Notes: a model not told the origin generated them from the sequence alone. A stretch of DNA of 64,000 nucleotides from Pseudidiomarina planktonica (GCF_900177775.1 NZ_FXWH01000001.1:1769842-1833841), one strand, 5' to 3'. Shown: positions 36,559-46,486, numbered from the stretch's first letter. Numbers and translations: made by a program.

Positions 36559-37643
36559 TTGCCCCGTTGCTCCCACGCTTTCTTGGTGTGTTCATGCAGC
36601 GGCAGAATTAATTCCAGTGCCGACTTATCACCAGCAGGTAGCTGACGATCATTTGGTTGCTTCGGAGTAACCCGGTCGCCCCACTTAATTAAGCCAGCAC
36701 CACAAGTTAGGCCGCCACCGAATACCGCCGACATAATTTTGTCACCGGGCTTAATTTTCCCTTGCTCAACGGCTTCAGCGTAAGCAATAGGCAGCGTTGC
36801 GGAAGATGTGTTGCCGTACTTCTGAATATTAATAACAGTTTTTTCATTCGGCACTTTGCACAGCTTCGCCAGAAAATCTATTAACCGTTTGTTGGCCTGA
36901 TGCGGAATTAATGCGTCTATGTCTTCGGTGGTTAAGCCTGTTTCAGCAAATACTTTCTCTACTGAAGCACTCATGCCTTTCACTGCTCGCTTAAAAATTT
37001 CCTGACCAACAAAACTAAATTCCATAATGCCGTCAAAACCGAAACGGTCGAAACTCAGGCCAAAATCAAGCGACAGGACATCGCGGGCATCGGCATCACA
37101 GGTAACATGAGACGACAACAAACCAACCTCGTTATCGGACGCTTCCAGCACCATAGCGCCAGCGCCATCGCCGAACAACACCGCACTTTCACGCTGGGTC
37201 CAGTCTAAAATTCGAGTCAGCCGCTCTGCTCCAATAATCAGCACTTTCTTGTGCGCACCGGTTTTAATAGCCTGAGTGGCAAAGTGCATAGCATATAAAA
37301 AGCTGCTGCAGGCGGCATTGGCATCAAGAGATGCGGCATGGGTTGCACCTATATTACGCTGCACGGCTGAGGCTACATTTGGAATAATTTCATCCGGCGT
37401 ACAGGTACCCACAATGATCAGGTCCAATTCCTTCGGGTCCAGGTCAGCTGCGGCAAGGGCATTCCTGGCAGCTATAGTGGCCAGTTCCGACGTACCAAGG
37501 TGACTAACCCGTCGTTCCAGAATACCGGTGCGCGAGCTAATCCACTCGTCTGAGGTATCTAGAAAGGTAGCTAAATCATCGTTTGTAAGCACGGCTGGTG
37601 GTAAACATTTACCCCACCCGGTAATTTCTGCGTATTTTTTCAC
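36555..37643 (-). CDS. Beta-ketoacyl-ACP synthase III family protein
   Basis: This 362-residue thiolase-fold enzyme has an intact Cys-His-Asn triad: Cys near 110 in ANAACSSFLY, His near 246 in LIPHQANKRL and Asn near 276 in KYGNTSSATLP. It has a C-terminal tail of about 35 residues after the GAGLIKWG end typical of FabH, and it is not in a fab cluster. It could prime fatty acid synthesis or condense acyl-CoA (a shunt like that described for PA3286). It is coupled to the crotonase gene. Start is GTG at 37643. Confidence 0.85.
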   Translation of the reverse strand: MKKYAEITGWGKCLPPAVLTNDDLATFLDTSDEWISSRTGILERRVSHLGTSELATIAARNALAAADLDPKELDLIIVGTCTPDEIIPNVASAVQRNIGATHAASLDANAACSSFLYAMHFATQAIKTGAHKKVLIIGAERLTRILDWTQRESAVLFGDGAGAMVLEASDNEVGLLSSHVTCDADARDVLSLDFGLSFDRFGFDGIMEFSFVGQEIFKRAVKGMSASVEKVFAETGLTTEDIDALIPHQANKRLIDFLAKLCKVPNEKTVINIQKYGNTSSATLPIAYAEAVEQGKIKPGDKIMSAVFGGGLTCGAGLIKWGDRVTPKQPNDRQLPAGDKSALELILPLHEHTKKAWEQRGK

Positions 37644-37716
37644 TGAGCTAAACCTATAGTCACTTGCGCTTTTTCGGTATCATAGCATGATTGTATCCAA
37701 GTGAAATGTCCGACCA

Positions 37717-38886
37717 ATGCCAAATCATTCCGAAAATCGCCAACAAAAAGTACCTACGAGCCTGCAAACCCATTCGGGTTGCTGGCAGCTTTTACGTTAC
37801 CCTAAACGCAAATACGAGCTGCTACAAGCTTGGGATACCGCCGACGAGTTTATGCTCACTGCGGCTGAAGACAACGAGTTAGCTGGTCCAGTACTTATCC
37901 TGAATGATAGCTTTGGGGCTCTAGCCCTTGGTTTACATGAGCTTGGCGGCTGGACCATGAGCGACTCGCGAGTAAGTTTGCTGGGCTATGAACAGAACTT
38001 ACAGCTAAATACCGACTTGATTACCTCGCCAGCGCTAGCACCTTTATGTATGACCGATGCCATACCGCCCGCCGCCAGCGTAGTGTTTAAAATTCCGAAA
38101 AGCCAAAGCCTGCTGGAATATCAGTTACAGCGCATTGCCGCTGAACTGCCGGCCGGAACCCCCATTTTTGCAGCAGCAAAAAGCAAAGTTATTACGCCAA
38201 GCGTTAGAGAGTTATTTCAACGCTATCTGGCGGATATGAAGGTTTCGCTGGCATGGAAAAAGTCGCGGGTGCTGGGCGGAACACTGCAATCTCCGCCAGC
38301 GGATGCAACTGAACCAGCGCTTACATCAGTGTGGCAAGTACCTGAATTTGAGCTTGAGTTAAGCCATCAACCAGGCGTGTTCGCACGCAAACAACTCGAT
38401 ATTGGTGCACGTTTATTGTTGGATAACTTACCTACCAAAGCCGCCACTGATGTTACTGATCTGGGCTGCGGCAACGGCGTGTTAGGCCTAGCTTATGCGC
38501 GCAATAATCCGCAGGCGAAGGTTACCTGGGTGGATGAATCCTATTTAGCTGTCGCTTCGGTACAGGAAAATATTGCAAAGAACCTGGCGCCGGCCGAGGG
38601 GGACACGCGCTATCATGCTTATGTTGATGACTGCCTGGCCAGCGCAGATACCAACAGTGCTGACCTGATTTTGTGCAACCCGCCCTTTCATCAAGAGTTT
38701 AGTATTACCGAGCACGTGGCCCGACAAATGTTTACCGACGCGAAACGAGTGCTGCGTAAAGGTGGCGAGCTGCGGGTCGTAGGCAATCGTCATTTAGGCT
38801 ATCATCAATTTTTAAATACCCTATTTGATCAAGTAGAGGTTATAGCAAGTAATCCTAAGTTCGTGGTTTTTTCAGCTATTAAATAA
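37717..38886 (+). CDS. rlmG: 23S rRNA m2G1835 methyltransferase
   Basis: This 389-residue methyltransferase has a tandem (duplicated) Rossmann architecture as in RlmG/RsmC. The N-terminal half is degenerate (GPVLILNDSFGALALGL). The C-terminal catalytic half has the SAM motif VTDLGCGNGVLGLAYA (about 246-261) and the N2-guanine motif LCNPPFHQ (about 324-331). The length matches E. coli RlmG (378). It is divergent from the ketoacyl synthase gene, 73 bases away. Confidence 0.94.
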   Translation: MPNHSENRQQKVPTSLQTHSGCWQLLRYPKRKYELLQAWDTADEFMLTAAEDNELAGPVLILNDSFGALALGLHELGGWTMSDSRVSLLGYEQNLQLNTDLITSPALAPLCMTDAIPPAASVVFKIPKSQSLLEYQLQRIAAELPAGTPIFAAAKSKVITPSVRELFQRYLADMKVSLAWKKSRVLGGTLQSPPADATEPALTSVWQVPEFELELSHQPGVFARKQLDIGARLLLDNLPTKAATDVTDLGCGNGVLGLAYARNNPQAKVTWVDESYLAVASVQENIAKNLAPAEGDTRYHAYVDDCLASADTNSADLILCNPPFHQEFSITEHVARQMFTDAKRVLRKGGELRVVGNRHLGYHQFLNTLFDQVEVIASNPKFVVFSAIK

Positions 38887-38963
38887 TGGCTTTGGAGTTT
38901 GCCTGTAGCTTGGTATTGTGCAGATAACAGGTTCAATAGTCGTAGCATGTGAAGGATGAAATT

Positions 38964-39509
38964 ATGTACCCAGTAATCAAGTCAGTTCTTATTGGTGCCA
39001 CCGCACTTCTTATTAGTGCTTGTCAGAGCGCACCCAACCCACTGATTGTGCAGCCGGTAATTAGTGCGAACTCAAGTCAGCTACCAGTAGCCCTAAGCGT
39101 AACCGATACCCGTGCACAGAATTATTTATTGCGCATTAAACTGAGCGATGATCAGGCGCAGTTTGCCAGCAGCGCACCTATGCTTGAAACTGCCATTTAC
39201 GATGCTTTAGCGGAAAAATTAAACGTAGTAAATAGCGCCTCAAAGCAAGTGAACGTAGCTATCCGTCAGGCTATTATTCGGGTTGAACAAGGCTCAGTAA
39301 AACATCAGGCCGAGCACGAAATCTCGTTGTTACTGACCGCACGAAAAGACGGCGCCACTTATACGCGTGATTTTAATGCCAAAGCCAGCAGTGAAGGCGC
39401 TTTCCGTGCCGATCCAGCAAAGCTGGAAGAGAAGTTTAGTGAGTTACTCGGTAAATTGCTGGACGACATGCTACGGGATCCTAAGCTAATCGACTTTATG
39501 GCAGAGTAA
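38964..39509 (+). CDS. YajG family lipoprotein
   Basis: This protein of about 181 residues has a lipoprotein signal peptide with lipobox LLISAC (Cys near 20). A body like the YajG family follows: VALSVTDTRAQNYLLRIKLSDDQAQFA, EKLNVVN and a C-terminal LLDDMLRDPKL. I chose ATG at 38964 because AAGGAT lies 7 bases before it; the in-frame GTG at 38949 would put charged residues before the signal. Function is unknown. A hairpin without T-run follows at 39516-39537. Confidence 0.85.
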   Translation: MYPVIKSVLIGATALLISACQSAPNPLIVQPVISANSSQLPVALSVTDTRAQNYLLRIKLSDDQAQFASSAPMLETAIYDALAEKLNVVNSASKQVNVAIRQAIIRVEQGSVKHQAEHEISLLLTARKDGATYTRDFNAKASSEGAFRADPAKLEEKFSELLGKLLDDMLRDPKLIDFMAE

Positions 39510-39570
39510 AACAAGGTTTGGCTGCGGCCAAACCTCGTCTCCAATAATTAAAAAAACAGGACGAGCAGTT

Positions 39571-40167
39571 ATGTTGAAGCTCTTGATAACCCGCCTCACA
39601 CTAGTTGTGGGGCTGTTTGCAATGACCTCGGCAACGGCCGAAATTCAACCCGACAATTTGTTCCCTCGCGTTAAAATGGTCACATCAGTTGGCGATATTG
39701 TGGTGGAACTAAACCGTGACCGGGCGCCAATTACGGTTAAGAACTTTCTCCGTTACGTTGAGAAAGCGCAGTACAACAACACTATCTTCCATCGTATTGT
39801 TCCAGAGTATGTGGTGCAAGGCGGCGGCTACACTGAAGAATTTCGCGATAAGCCCTCGTTTGAACAAATTGTGAATGAATCGGGCAATGGCCTGAAGAAT
39901 GATTATGGCACCATCGCCATGGCACGTGAGCGCGCGCCGCATAGTGCTACTCGTCAGTTCTTTTTTAACATTGACAATAATGACTCACTGAATCCAAGTG
40001 ACAGCCGCTGGGGTTATACCGTATTTGGTAAAGTTGTTGCTGGCGATGAGGTGTTACAGAAACTGGCACAAACCGAGTCGCTTCCATACGACGAGAAAAC
40101 CAAATGGCGTGATGTTCCCGTTGATCCACCGGTAATAATTCGCATTGAAGTGGTACCTGCCCAGTGA
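39571..40167 (+). CDS. Periplasmic cyclophilin-type peptidyl-prolyl isomerase
   Basis: This 198-residue protein has a cleavable signal peptide (to about SATAE, residue 24). The cyclophilin core has FHRIVPEYVVQGGGY, ARERAPHSATRQFFFNI and GYTVFGKVVAGDEVL, with the active-site Arg, Phe and Gln in place. It isomerises X-Pro bonds in exported proteins and is closest in layout to PpiA. It is 10 bases upstream of the AmpG-like gene. Confidence 0.93.
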   Translation: MLKLLITRLTLVVGLFAMTSATAEIQPDNLFPRVKMVTSVGDIVVELNRDRAPITVKNFLRYVEKAQYNNTIFHRIVPEYVVQGGGYTEEFRDKPSFEQIVNESGNGLKNDYGTIAMARERAPHSATRQFFFNIDNNDSLNPSDSRWGYTVFGKVVAGDEVLQKLAQTESLPYDEKTKWRDVPVDPPVIIRIEVVPAQ

Positions 40168-40177
40168 AGTTTCTGTT

Positions 40178-41575
40178 GTGAACACACAAGTAACCCGCAG
40201 TTGGCTAACCGACTTACGCGTTTTTAAACAAAAACGTGTGTGGATTATATTCATGCTGGGCATGGCCAGTGGCTTCCCCTGGGTAATGATTGGATCAGCA
40301 CTGTCAGCCTGGTTGCAGGAAGGCGGACTAGAACGTTCCGTTATCGGTTATTTTGGTGCCGTGTTTGCAGTTTATTCAATCAATGTATTCTGGTCGCCAC
40401 TGATTGACCGGGTACAACTGCCAGGATTATCCCGCTGGCTTGGTCAGCGCCGCAGCTGGATGTTTACCTGTCAGCTAGTGATAGTGCTTTGCTGCATGGC
40501 GCTTAGTCAGTTGGATTTAATTGGTCAGCTAACCACGGTTGGTGTATTGGCCCTAACTCTGGCCACAGCTTCCTCGACTCAGGATGTTGCTATTGATGCC
40601 TTTCGAATTGAGTCTTTTGGCGAAGACGAACCGCGCCTGCAATCAGCTGGAGCGGCCATGGCAACTGCGGGCTGGTGGACTGGCTACAGCGGACTCGGCG
40701 CTATTCCTTTCTTCCTGGTGGACGGTACTACCTGGCAATGGCAAGACGCGTACATTGTGTTAGGCCTGATTATGGCGGTGATTGCCTTTTTGGTGTTGTT
40801 TATTCCGGAACCCAAACGCCTTGATTTTGCGTTTCAGCAAGAGCGCGAAATGCACTATCAGGAAAAGCTGGCTCATTTGTCTAACCGCAGCCGCAAAGTA
40901 ATTACCTGGTTAACTGTGACTATAGTGGAGCCCGTTGCCGAGTTTTTCCGCCGCAATGGCGTGAAGCTAGCACTGTCAGTACTGCTGTTTATTTTCCTGT
41001 TTAAAGTTGGTGAAGCTTTCCTCGGTCGCATGTCTATTGTGTTCTACAAAGAAATTGGTTTCACCAATGATGAGATTGGCTTGTACTCAAAGTTAATTAA
41101 CTGGTGGGTTACCATTTTCTTTGCTGTCGCCGGCAGCTTAGTAAACCTTCGCTTGGGTATTGTGCGCGGCCTCTTTATTGGCGGTTTAGCTATGGCTTCC
41201 AGTAATTTATTCTTCTCCTGGATAGCTTTAAGTGGTCCAAATACTAATATGCTGCTTGCCGCCGTAGTGATTGATGGCTTCACCGGAGCCTGGTCTACAG
41301 TTGCTTTCGTCGCGTTCATTAGCCTACTTTGTCATCGTTCTTTTACCGCTACCCAATACGCGCTGATGGCATCGTTAGGCACTTTGGGCAGAACTGTGCT
41401 GGCAGCTTACAGTGGTGTCGTAGTCGACTGGCTGGACGGTGACTGGGCACTGTTTTTCTTACTAACGGCCCTCATGGTTTTACCTAGCCTGCTATTCTTA
41501 TTCTTAATTCGTAAACAGTTAACCGAACTAGAGCTTAGCTATCATGACAAACAGCATGACCAGCAGCGAAGTTAA
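40178..41575 (+). CDS. AmpG-like MFS permease
   Basis: This 465-residue inner-membrane protein has about 12-14 hydrophobic helices. It has GMASGFPWVMIGSALSAWLQEGGL near the N-terminus, SSTQDVAIDAFRIE and YTRL-like loops typical of the AmpG branch, which imports anhydro-muropeptides for cell-wall recycling. No ampC or ampD is nearby, so the substrate is inferred. I chose GTG at 40178; an upstream TTG reading overlaps the cyclophilin gene. Its end overlaps panE by 32 bases. Confidence 0.85.
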   Translation: MNTQVTRSWLTDLRVFKQKRVWIIFMLGMASGFPWVMIGSALSAWLQEGGLERSVIGYFGAVFAVYSINVFWSPLIDRVQLPGLSRWLGQRRSWMFTCQLVIVLCCMALSQLDLIGQLTTVGVLALTLATASSTQDVAIDAFRIESFGEDEPRLQSAGAAMATAGWWTGYSGLGAIPFFLVDGTTWQWQDAYIVLGLIMAVIAFLVLFIPEPKRLDFAFQQEREMHYQEKLAHLSNRSRKVITWLTVTIVEPVAEFFRRNGVKLALSVLLFIFLFKVGEAFLGRMSIVFYKEIGFTNDEIGLYSKLINWWVTIFFAVAGSLVNLRLGIVRGLFIGGLAMASSNLFFSWIALSGPNTNMLLAAVVIDGFTGAWSTVAFVAFISLLCHRSFTATQYALMASLGTLGRTVLAAYSGVVVDWLDGDWALFFLLTALMVLPSLLFLFLIRKQLTELELSYHDKQHDQQRS

Positions 41576-42449
41576 TTGGTGGGTAGTTGGTAAAGGAGCC
41601 CTTGGCTCGCTTATTGCCGCTAAGCTGCTGTCCGCTGATCAGCAGGTTTTGATTAAATTACGTGATAGCGACAAGACATCGCAGCGTCAATTTACCTTTG
41701 TTGACGCTACCCAAAAACCGCTGCAAAGCACTTTACTAGACATCCCGGTAGCAACTGCCAGCAGCGCTGCCCCACTGGTTATAGTTGCTGCTATCAAAGC
41801 CTATGACGTAGCCGCTTTTATCGAATCTTACCGAACCGCTAACTGGGGTTTTAAAGCTGAATCACCGCCGCAGCTGATTTTAAGTTATAACGGTATGCTT
41901 GAGAACGAAGCTCAGTTGTTCGAGGGGTTGCCGGTAAGACATTTGGTAACCACTCAGGCTGCATTTACTGAAACCAACTATGTGACTCACTCCGGGCTTG
42001 GCCAAAGTTGGCTGACAGCAGCTACGGATTCAGACGCAGCTGAAACTTTAAGTAAAGCCTGGCCACCACTGCAGATGGTTGACGATATTCAGCAGCGGCG
42101 CTGGCTAAAGCTTGCCATTAACTCGGTAATAAACCCGCTGACGGCAGTGCACGAGTGCTTGAACGGTCATTTAGCCAAGCCGCAGTTTGCCAGCCAGATA
42201 CAGGAGCTCTGCACGGAGTTTTGCGCTATCGCTGCTGCAGCGGGTTATGAATTTGACGGTGAAGTTATTCAAGCTTTGGTATTCGAGGTGATTCACAAAA
42301 CGGCGGCAAACCATTCGTCAATGCGGCAAGACATTCGCAATAACAGAAGAACGGAAATAGATTATTTGAATGGCTTTTTAGTTCGTATGGCGGCTAAGCA
42401 CCATGTTAATGCCACAGCGCATGAGCAACTGTGGCATCAACTGACTTAG
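41544..42449 (+). CDS. panE: Ketopantoate reductase family protein (PanE/ApbA)
   Basis: This 301-residue protein has an NADP-binding fold with GKGALGSLIAAKLL near the N-terminus and a C-terminal all-helical domain with KLAINSVINPLTAVHECLNG, which includes the catalytic Lys and the NxxP motif. It should reduce 2-dehydropantoate to pantoate in CoA synthesis. Related family members have other substrates, so the exact reaction is not certain. It overlaps the transporter gene and converges on ribBA. Confidence 0.85.
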   Translation: MTNSMTSSEVNWWVVGKGALGSLIAAKLLSADQQVLIKLRDSDKTSQRQFTFVDATQKPLQSTLLDIPVATASSAAPLVIVAAIKAYDVAAFIESYRTANWGFKAESPPQLILSYNGMLENEAQLFEGLPVRHLVTTQAAFTETNYVTHSGLGQSWLTAATDSDAAETLSKAWPPLQMVDDIQQRRWLKLAINSVINPLTAVHECLNGHLAKPQFASQIQELCTEFCAIAAAAGYEFDGEVIQALVFEVIHKTAANHSSMRQDIRNNRRTEIDYLNGFLVRMAAKHHVNATAHEQLWHQLT

Positions 42450-42461
42450 TAACAGCAGGTA

Positions 42462-43589
42462 TTACATGCTGTCTTCAATGAAATCCAACACTTCCAGACC
42501 GAAGCCTGAAAGCGCGGTATAACGCTTCGGCGCACTCATCAGATGCATTTTATGCACCCCTAAATCGGCCAAAATTTGCGAGCCGATACCGACATTACGA
42601 GATGCATTTGAAGCTGACGCTGTTGGTGCGCGTTCGCCCTGATCTTCCAGCTCGAAACTCTTAACCATGTTAATGATGTCATCAGCCGATTGCTGACGCC
42701 CAATCAACACTAACACCCCACCTTCTTTGCCCAGATACTGCATAGCGTGCGGTAATGGCCAGCTGCGTTTACCAGCGCGTTCGGTGGCAAACAAGTCGTT
42801 GAAGGTATCTTGCAAATGAACGCGAACCGTTACTGGTTGCTCAGGATTGATTTCACCGTTAACCAGGGCATAGTGCACTTGCTGGTTAATGGTGTCCTGA
42901 TAAGTAACAAGCTCAAATTCACCGTAGGAGGTTGGCAACTGACACTGCGCTACCCGGCGAACGGTTTTTTCTTTCAGCGAACGATATTCGATTAAGTCGG
43001 CAATAGTGCCGATTTTCAAATCATGCTCGGCAGCAAATTTTTCCAAATCAGGACGTCGCGCCATGGTGCCGTCTTCGTTCAAAATTTCCACGATAACAGC
43101 GGCAGGCTCAAACCCGGCTAAACGGCTTAAATCACAACCAGCTTCGGTATGGCCGGCACGGTTTAATACGCCACCAGACTTAGCCTTCAAAGGAAACACA
43201 TGCCCAGGCATAACCAAGTCTTCTGGCTTGGCCTGTGCAGCTACTGCAGCTTGCACAGTAACCGACCGATCGGCTGCAGAAATACCGGTAGTAACGCCTT
43301 TAGCGGCTTCAATAGAAACCGTGAAGTTGGTGGCGTAAGGTGCATTGTTGCGATCCACCATCAGCGGTAATTTCAGTTGCTGACAACGCTCTTCGGTTAA
43401 GGTTAAGCAAATTAACCCACGCCCGTAGCGCGCCATAAAGTTAATAGCATCCGGAGTGACGCAATCGGCGGCAAGAATCAAATCACCTTCATTTTCGCGA
43501 TCTTCGTCATCCATCAGAATGACCATTTTGCCTTGCTTAATGTCAGCAATAATTTCTTCGGTGGTATTCAGCCCTACTGCTTTAGCCAT
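42462..43589 (-). CDS. ribBA: RibBA with degenerate GTP cyclohydrolase half
   Basis: This 375-residue fusion has an intact N-terminal DHBP synthase (ILMDDEDRENEGDLILAAD, GLICL, PGHVFPLKAKSGGVLNRAGHTEAGCDL). The C-terminal half corresponds to GTP cyclohydrolase II, but the zinc segment that in RibA reads SEC...CDCG is here RVHLQDTFNDLFATERAGK with no Cys, and the catalytic region is also changed. So only the ribulose-5-phosphate to DHBP activity is expected; a separate ribA would be needed. The start at 43589 is 4 bases after ribD. Confidence 0.9.
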   Translation of the reverse strand: MAKAVGLNTTEEIIADIKQGKMVILMDDEDRENEGDLILAADCVTPDAINFMARYGRGLICLTLTEERCQQLKLPLMVDRNNAPYATNFTVSIEAAKGVTTGISAADRSVTVQAAVAAQAKPEDLVMPGHVFPLKAKSGGVLNRAGHTEAGCDLSRLAGFEPAAVIVEILNEDGTMARRPDLEKFAAEHDLKIGTIADLIEYRSLKEKTVRRVAQCQLPTSYGEFELVTYQDTINQQVHYALVNGEINPEQPVTVRVHLQDTFNDLFATERAGKRSWPLPHAMQYLGKEGGVLVLIGRQQSADDIINMVKSFELEDQGERAPTASASNASRNVGIGSQILADLGVHKMHLMSAPKRYTALSGFGLEVLDFIEDSM

Positions 43590-43593
43590 AACT

Positions 43594-44706
43594 TTAATTT
43601 TCACCTTTTTTGGTGGCAATAATACGAATATCATCGCCAACACAACGTACGTCTATCAAGTTCAAACTTGGAACCTGATGCATGGATTCAAATACAGGTA
43701 GTGACAACAAACCTTGCGCAGCACTACCCATGAGCTTAGGCGCTAAGTATAAAATGAGTTCATCTACTAAATCTGCTTGCCAGAAGCTACCCGCCAGAGA
43801 CTTTCCGCACTCTAACCAGACATTATTAATTTCGCGTTTACCTAATTCAGCCATCAGTGCTGCCAAATCAAAGCTACCGTCTGCTGTAAATGAGGCTGTT
43901 ATAACCTCGCAGTTCGACGGCCATGATTGCTTGGTATCAACGTGGCTACGAACTAATAACACCGGCGCCTGCTCCTGAAAAAATGGGTGGCCAGGGTCTA
44001 ATTCATTATGCTTATCTAAAATTACGCGTAACGGTTGCTGCTGCGCGCTGTCATGCCGCGCAGTTAATCGCGCGTTGTCGCGGATAACGCTGGTGGCACT
44101 GGAAACTACAGCCTGACTTAACGCGCGCCAGCGATGTACGTCGCTTCGCGCTTCAGCGCCGGTAATCCACTGGCTTTCACCGTTCTGTAAAGCGGTAGCG
44201 CCATCGAGTGAGCTAGCCAGCTTTAGGCGAACCCAGGGGCGCCCATTGCGCATGCGCATACAAAAACCAAGGTTCACCCGCTCTGCTAAGGGTTCCATCA
44301 GGCCTGTTTCTACCTGAATTCCCGCTTTACGCAAACGTTCAATACCCTGCCCGGCCACTTGCGGATTAGGGTCCTGCATAGCAATCACCACGCGCCCAAC
44401 CTCAGCAGCAATCAGTGCATCAGCACAAGGTGGAGTACGACCAAAGTGACTACAAGGTTCAAGTGTTACGTATGCGGTCGCCCCTTTCAGCTGTGAACGA
44501 TTTTCACTGCGAATAGAATCAATTGCATTAATTTCCGCATGTGGCGTGCCAGCTCGCAGGTGAAACCCTTCACCGATAACCTTTCCGGCGGCAACAATAA
44601 CGCATCCTACACAAGGATTGGGTGCGGCGCTGAAGCGACCTTGCTCGGCCAAATCAAGAGCGCGCTGCATAAATTCATAATCTACCGAAGTAAATGAGGA
44701 TGTCAT
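43594..44706 (-). CDS. ribD: Riboflavin deaminase/reductase RibD
   Basis: This 370-residue fusion has an N-terminal zinc deaminase (HAEINAID and PCSHFGRTPPC, about residues 53-90) and a C-terminal DHFR-like reductase (RPWVRLKLASSLDGATAL). It carries out the second and third steps of riboflavin synthesis. It follows nrdR by 24 bases. The riboflavin synthase gene ribE, which commonly lies between ribD and ribBA in related bacteria, is absent here. Confidence 0.96.
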   Translation of the reverse strand: MTSSFTSVDYEFMQRALDLAEQGRFSAAPNPCVGCVIVAAGKVIGEGFHLRAGTPHAEINAIDSIRSENRSQLKGATAYVTLEPCSHFGRTPPCADALIAAEVGRVVIAMQDPNPQVAGQGIERLRKAGIQVETGLMEPLAERVNLGFCMRMRNGRPWVRLKLASSLDGATALQNGESQWITGAEARSDVHRWRALSQAVVSSATSVIRDNARLTARHDSAQQQPLRVILDKHNELDPGHPFFQEQAPVLLVRSHVDTKQSWPSNCEVITASFTADGSFDLAALMAELGKREINNVWLECGKSLAGSFWQADLVDELILYLAPKLMGSAAQGLLSLPVFESMHQVPSLNLIDVRCVGDDIRIIATKKGEN

Positions 44707-44730
44707 CTCAGTTGATTATTTCCCAACAGT

Positions 44731-45180
44731 TTAGTCATTCAAGCGGGCTATTTCTTCGCCAAACTCACGAATGTCTTCAAATGCCCGGTATACCGAGGCA
44801 AACCGAATGTAGGCAACTTTATCGATAGACTTCAGGTTTTCCATCACCAGATTACCAACTTCATGACTACTAATTTCGCGTTCACCAGTAGCCCGTAAGC
44901 TGGATTTTATGTTGTGAATGGCCTGTTCCATAACTTCTAAGCTAACCGGCCGCTTTTCCAACGCCCGTAGCAGTCCATTACGCAATTTATCTTCGTTGAA
45001 CGGCTCACGCGAGCCGTCCGACTTGATTACTCTGGGCATTACCAGTTCCGCCGTTTCAAAGGTAGTGAAACGCTCGCGGCATTGATTACACTCGCGCCGA
45101 CGGCGCACAGAGGCGCCATCAGCAACTAAGCGTGAGTCAATAACCTTGGTATCCTGAATACCGCAAAACGGACAATGCAT
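44731..45180 (-). CDS. nrdR: Transcriptional repressor NrdR
   Basis: This 149-residue repressor of ribonucleotide reductase genes has an N-terminal zinc ribbon ([17 protein letters not shown] ... CNQCRERF) and an ATP-cone ([24 protein letters not shown]). The length is that of E. coli NrdR (149). It lies 12 bases after glyA and leads into ribD. Confidence 0.98.
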   Translation of the reverse strand: MHCPFCGIQDTKVIDSRLVADGASVRRRRECNQCRERFTTFETAELVMPRVIKSDGSREPFNEDKLRNGLLRALEKRPVSLEVMEQAIHNIKSSLRATGEREISSHEVGNLVMENLKSIDKVAYIRFASVYRAFEDIREFGEEIARLND

Positions 45181-45192
45181 TTTAGTTACCTG

Positions 45193-46449
45193 TTAACCGT
45201 AAACCGGAAATCTTTTGCACAGTGCTTTTACGGCTTCACGCACCTGCTCAATAACCTGTTCGTCGTTAATGTTATCTAACACGTCACAAATCCAGTGACC
45301 AACCTGCTTCGCTTCGGCATCTTTAAAGCCGCGACGGGTAATAGCCGGGGTACCCAAACGTAACCCTGAAGTTACAAAAGGTGAGCGCGGATCGTTTGGC
45401 ACTGAGTTCTTGTTCACCGTAATAAAGGCACGGCCAAGTGCAGCATCGGCGTCTTTACCGGTAATGTCTTTATCAATCAAATCAACCAGGAACAAATGGT
45501 TCTTGGTACCGCCAGACACGATTTTGTAACCGCGTTCCTGCAACACTTCAACCATGGCATTGGCGTTATTCAGCACTTGTTGCTGATACGCTTTAAATTC
45601 AGGTTCCAGCGCTTCTTTGAATGCAACAGCCTTGGCAGCAATCACGTGACACAATGGTCCACCTTGATTACCAGGAAATACCGCGCTGTTTAATTTCTTG
45701 TGTAGCTTTTCGTCGTCTTTGCCTGACAAAATCAAACCACTACGCGGACCGGCCAAGGTTTTGTGAGTGGTGGTAGTTACCACATCGGCAATTGGCACCG
45801 GGTTCGGATACAAACCGGCAGCTACCAAACCAGCTACGTGGGCCATATCTACTAAAAAGTAAGCGCCTACTTCATCAGCGATATCGCGGAATTTCTGCCA
45901 GTCAACCACGCCAGAATAAGCCGAGAACCCGGCTACAATCAGCTTAGGTTTATGTTCACGCGCCAGCGCAGCTACTTCTTCGTAGTCAATTTCACCGGTT
46001 TCTTCGCTCAACCCATACTGCACAGCATTGTATAATTTGCCGGAGAAGTTCACCGACGAGCCGTGAGTTAAATGGCCGCCGTCATTCAGGCTCATACCTA
46101 GCACAGTATCGCCCGCTTCCATCAACGCCATAAAGGCAGCTGAGTTCGCTTGTGAACCAGCGTGTGGCTGAACGTTAGCAAACTTAGCCCCAAACAATTG
46201 CTTGGCACGTTCAATGGCCAGATCTTCCACCACGTCAACAAACTCACAACCGCCGTAGTAGCGCTTGTGCGGATAACCTTCGGCGTATTTATTCGTTAAC
46301 TGAGAGCCCTGTGCTTCCAGCACTCGTGGGCTGGTATAGTTTTCAGAAGCAATAAGTTCAATATGCTCTTCCTGACGCTCTACTTCCTGCGTCATTGCCT
46401 GCCATAGGTCAGCATCATAATCAGCAATGTTCATGTCTCGTTTTAACAT
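45193..46449 (-). CDS. glyA: Serine hydroxymethyltransferase
   Basis: This 418-residue PLP enzyme converts serine and tetrahydrofolate into glycine and methylene-THF. It starts [19 protein letters not shown] and has [21 protein letters not shown] and the PLP-lysine block [16 protein letters not shown] (Lys near 229). I chose ATG at 46449 because TAGGAG precedes it and it matches the E. coli start. It is the first gene of glyA-nrdR-ribD-ribBA. Confidence 0.98.
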   Translation of the reverse strand: MLKRDMNIADYDADLWQAMTQEVERQEEHIELIASENYTSPRVLEAQGSQLTNKYAEGYPHKRYYGGCEFVDVVEDLAIERAKQLFGAKFANVQPHAGSQANSAAFMALMEAGDTVLGMSLNDGGHLTHGSSVNFSGKLYNAVQYGLSEETGEIDYEEVAALAREHKPKLIVAGFSAYSGVVDWQKFRDIADEVGAYFLVDMAHVAGLVAAGLYPNPVPIADVVTTTTHKTLAGPRSGLILSGKDDEKLHKKLNSAVFPGNQGGPLCHVIAAKAVAFKEALEPEFKAYQQQVLNNANAMVEVLQERGYKIVSGGTKNHLFLVDLIDKDITGKDADAALGRAFITVNKNSVPNDPRSPFVTSGLRLGTPAITRRGFKDAEAKQVGHWICDVLDNINDEQVIEQVREAVKALCKRFPVYG

Positions 46450-46486
46450 CAGGGCTCCTACTTCTTTCACGGAATAATTTAAGAAC

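Noticed and set aside
37691..37882. 63-residue open frame overlapping the rlmG start
   Set aside because: It lies in another frame of rlmG, whose translation matches its family from the first codons.
39516..39537. Hairpin AGGTTTGGC/GCCAAACCT after the yajG-like gene as a terminator
   Set aside because: The stem is good but no T-run follows, so I did not call it a terminator.
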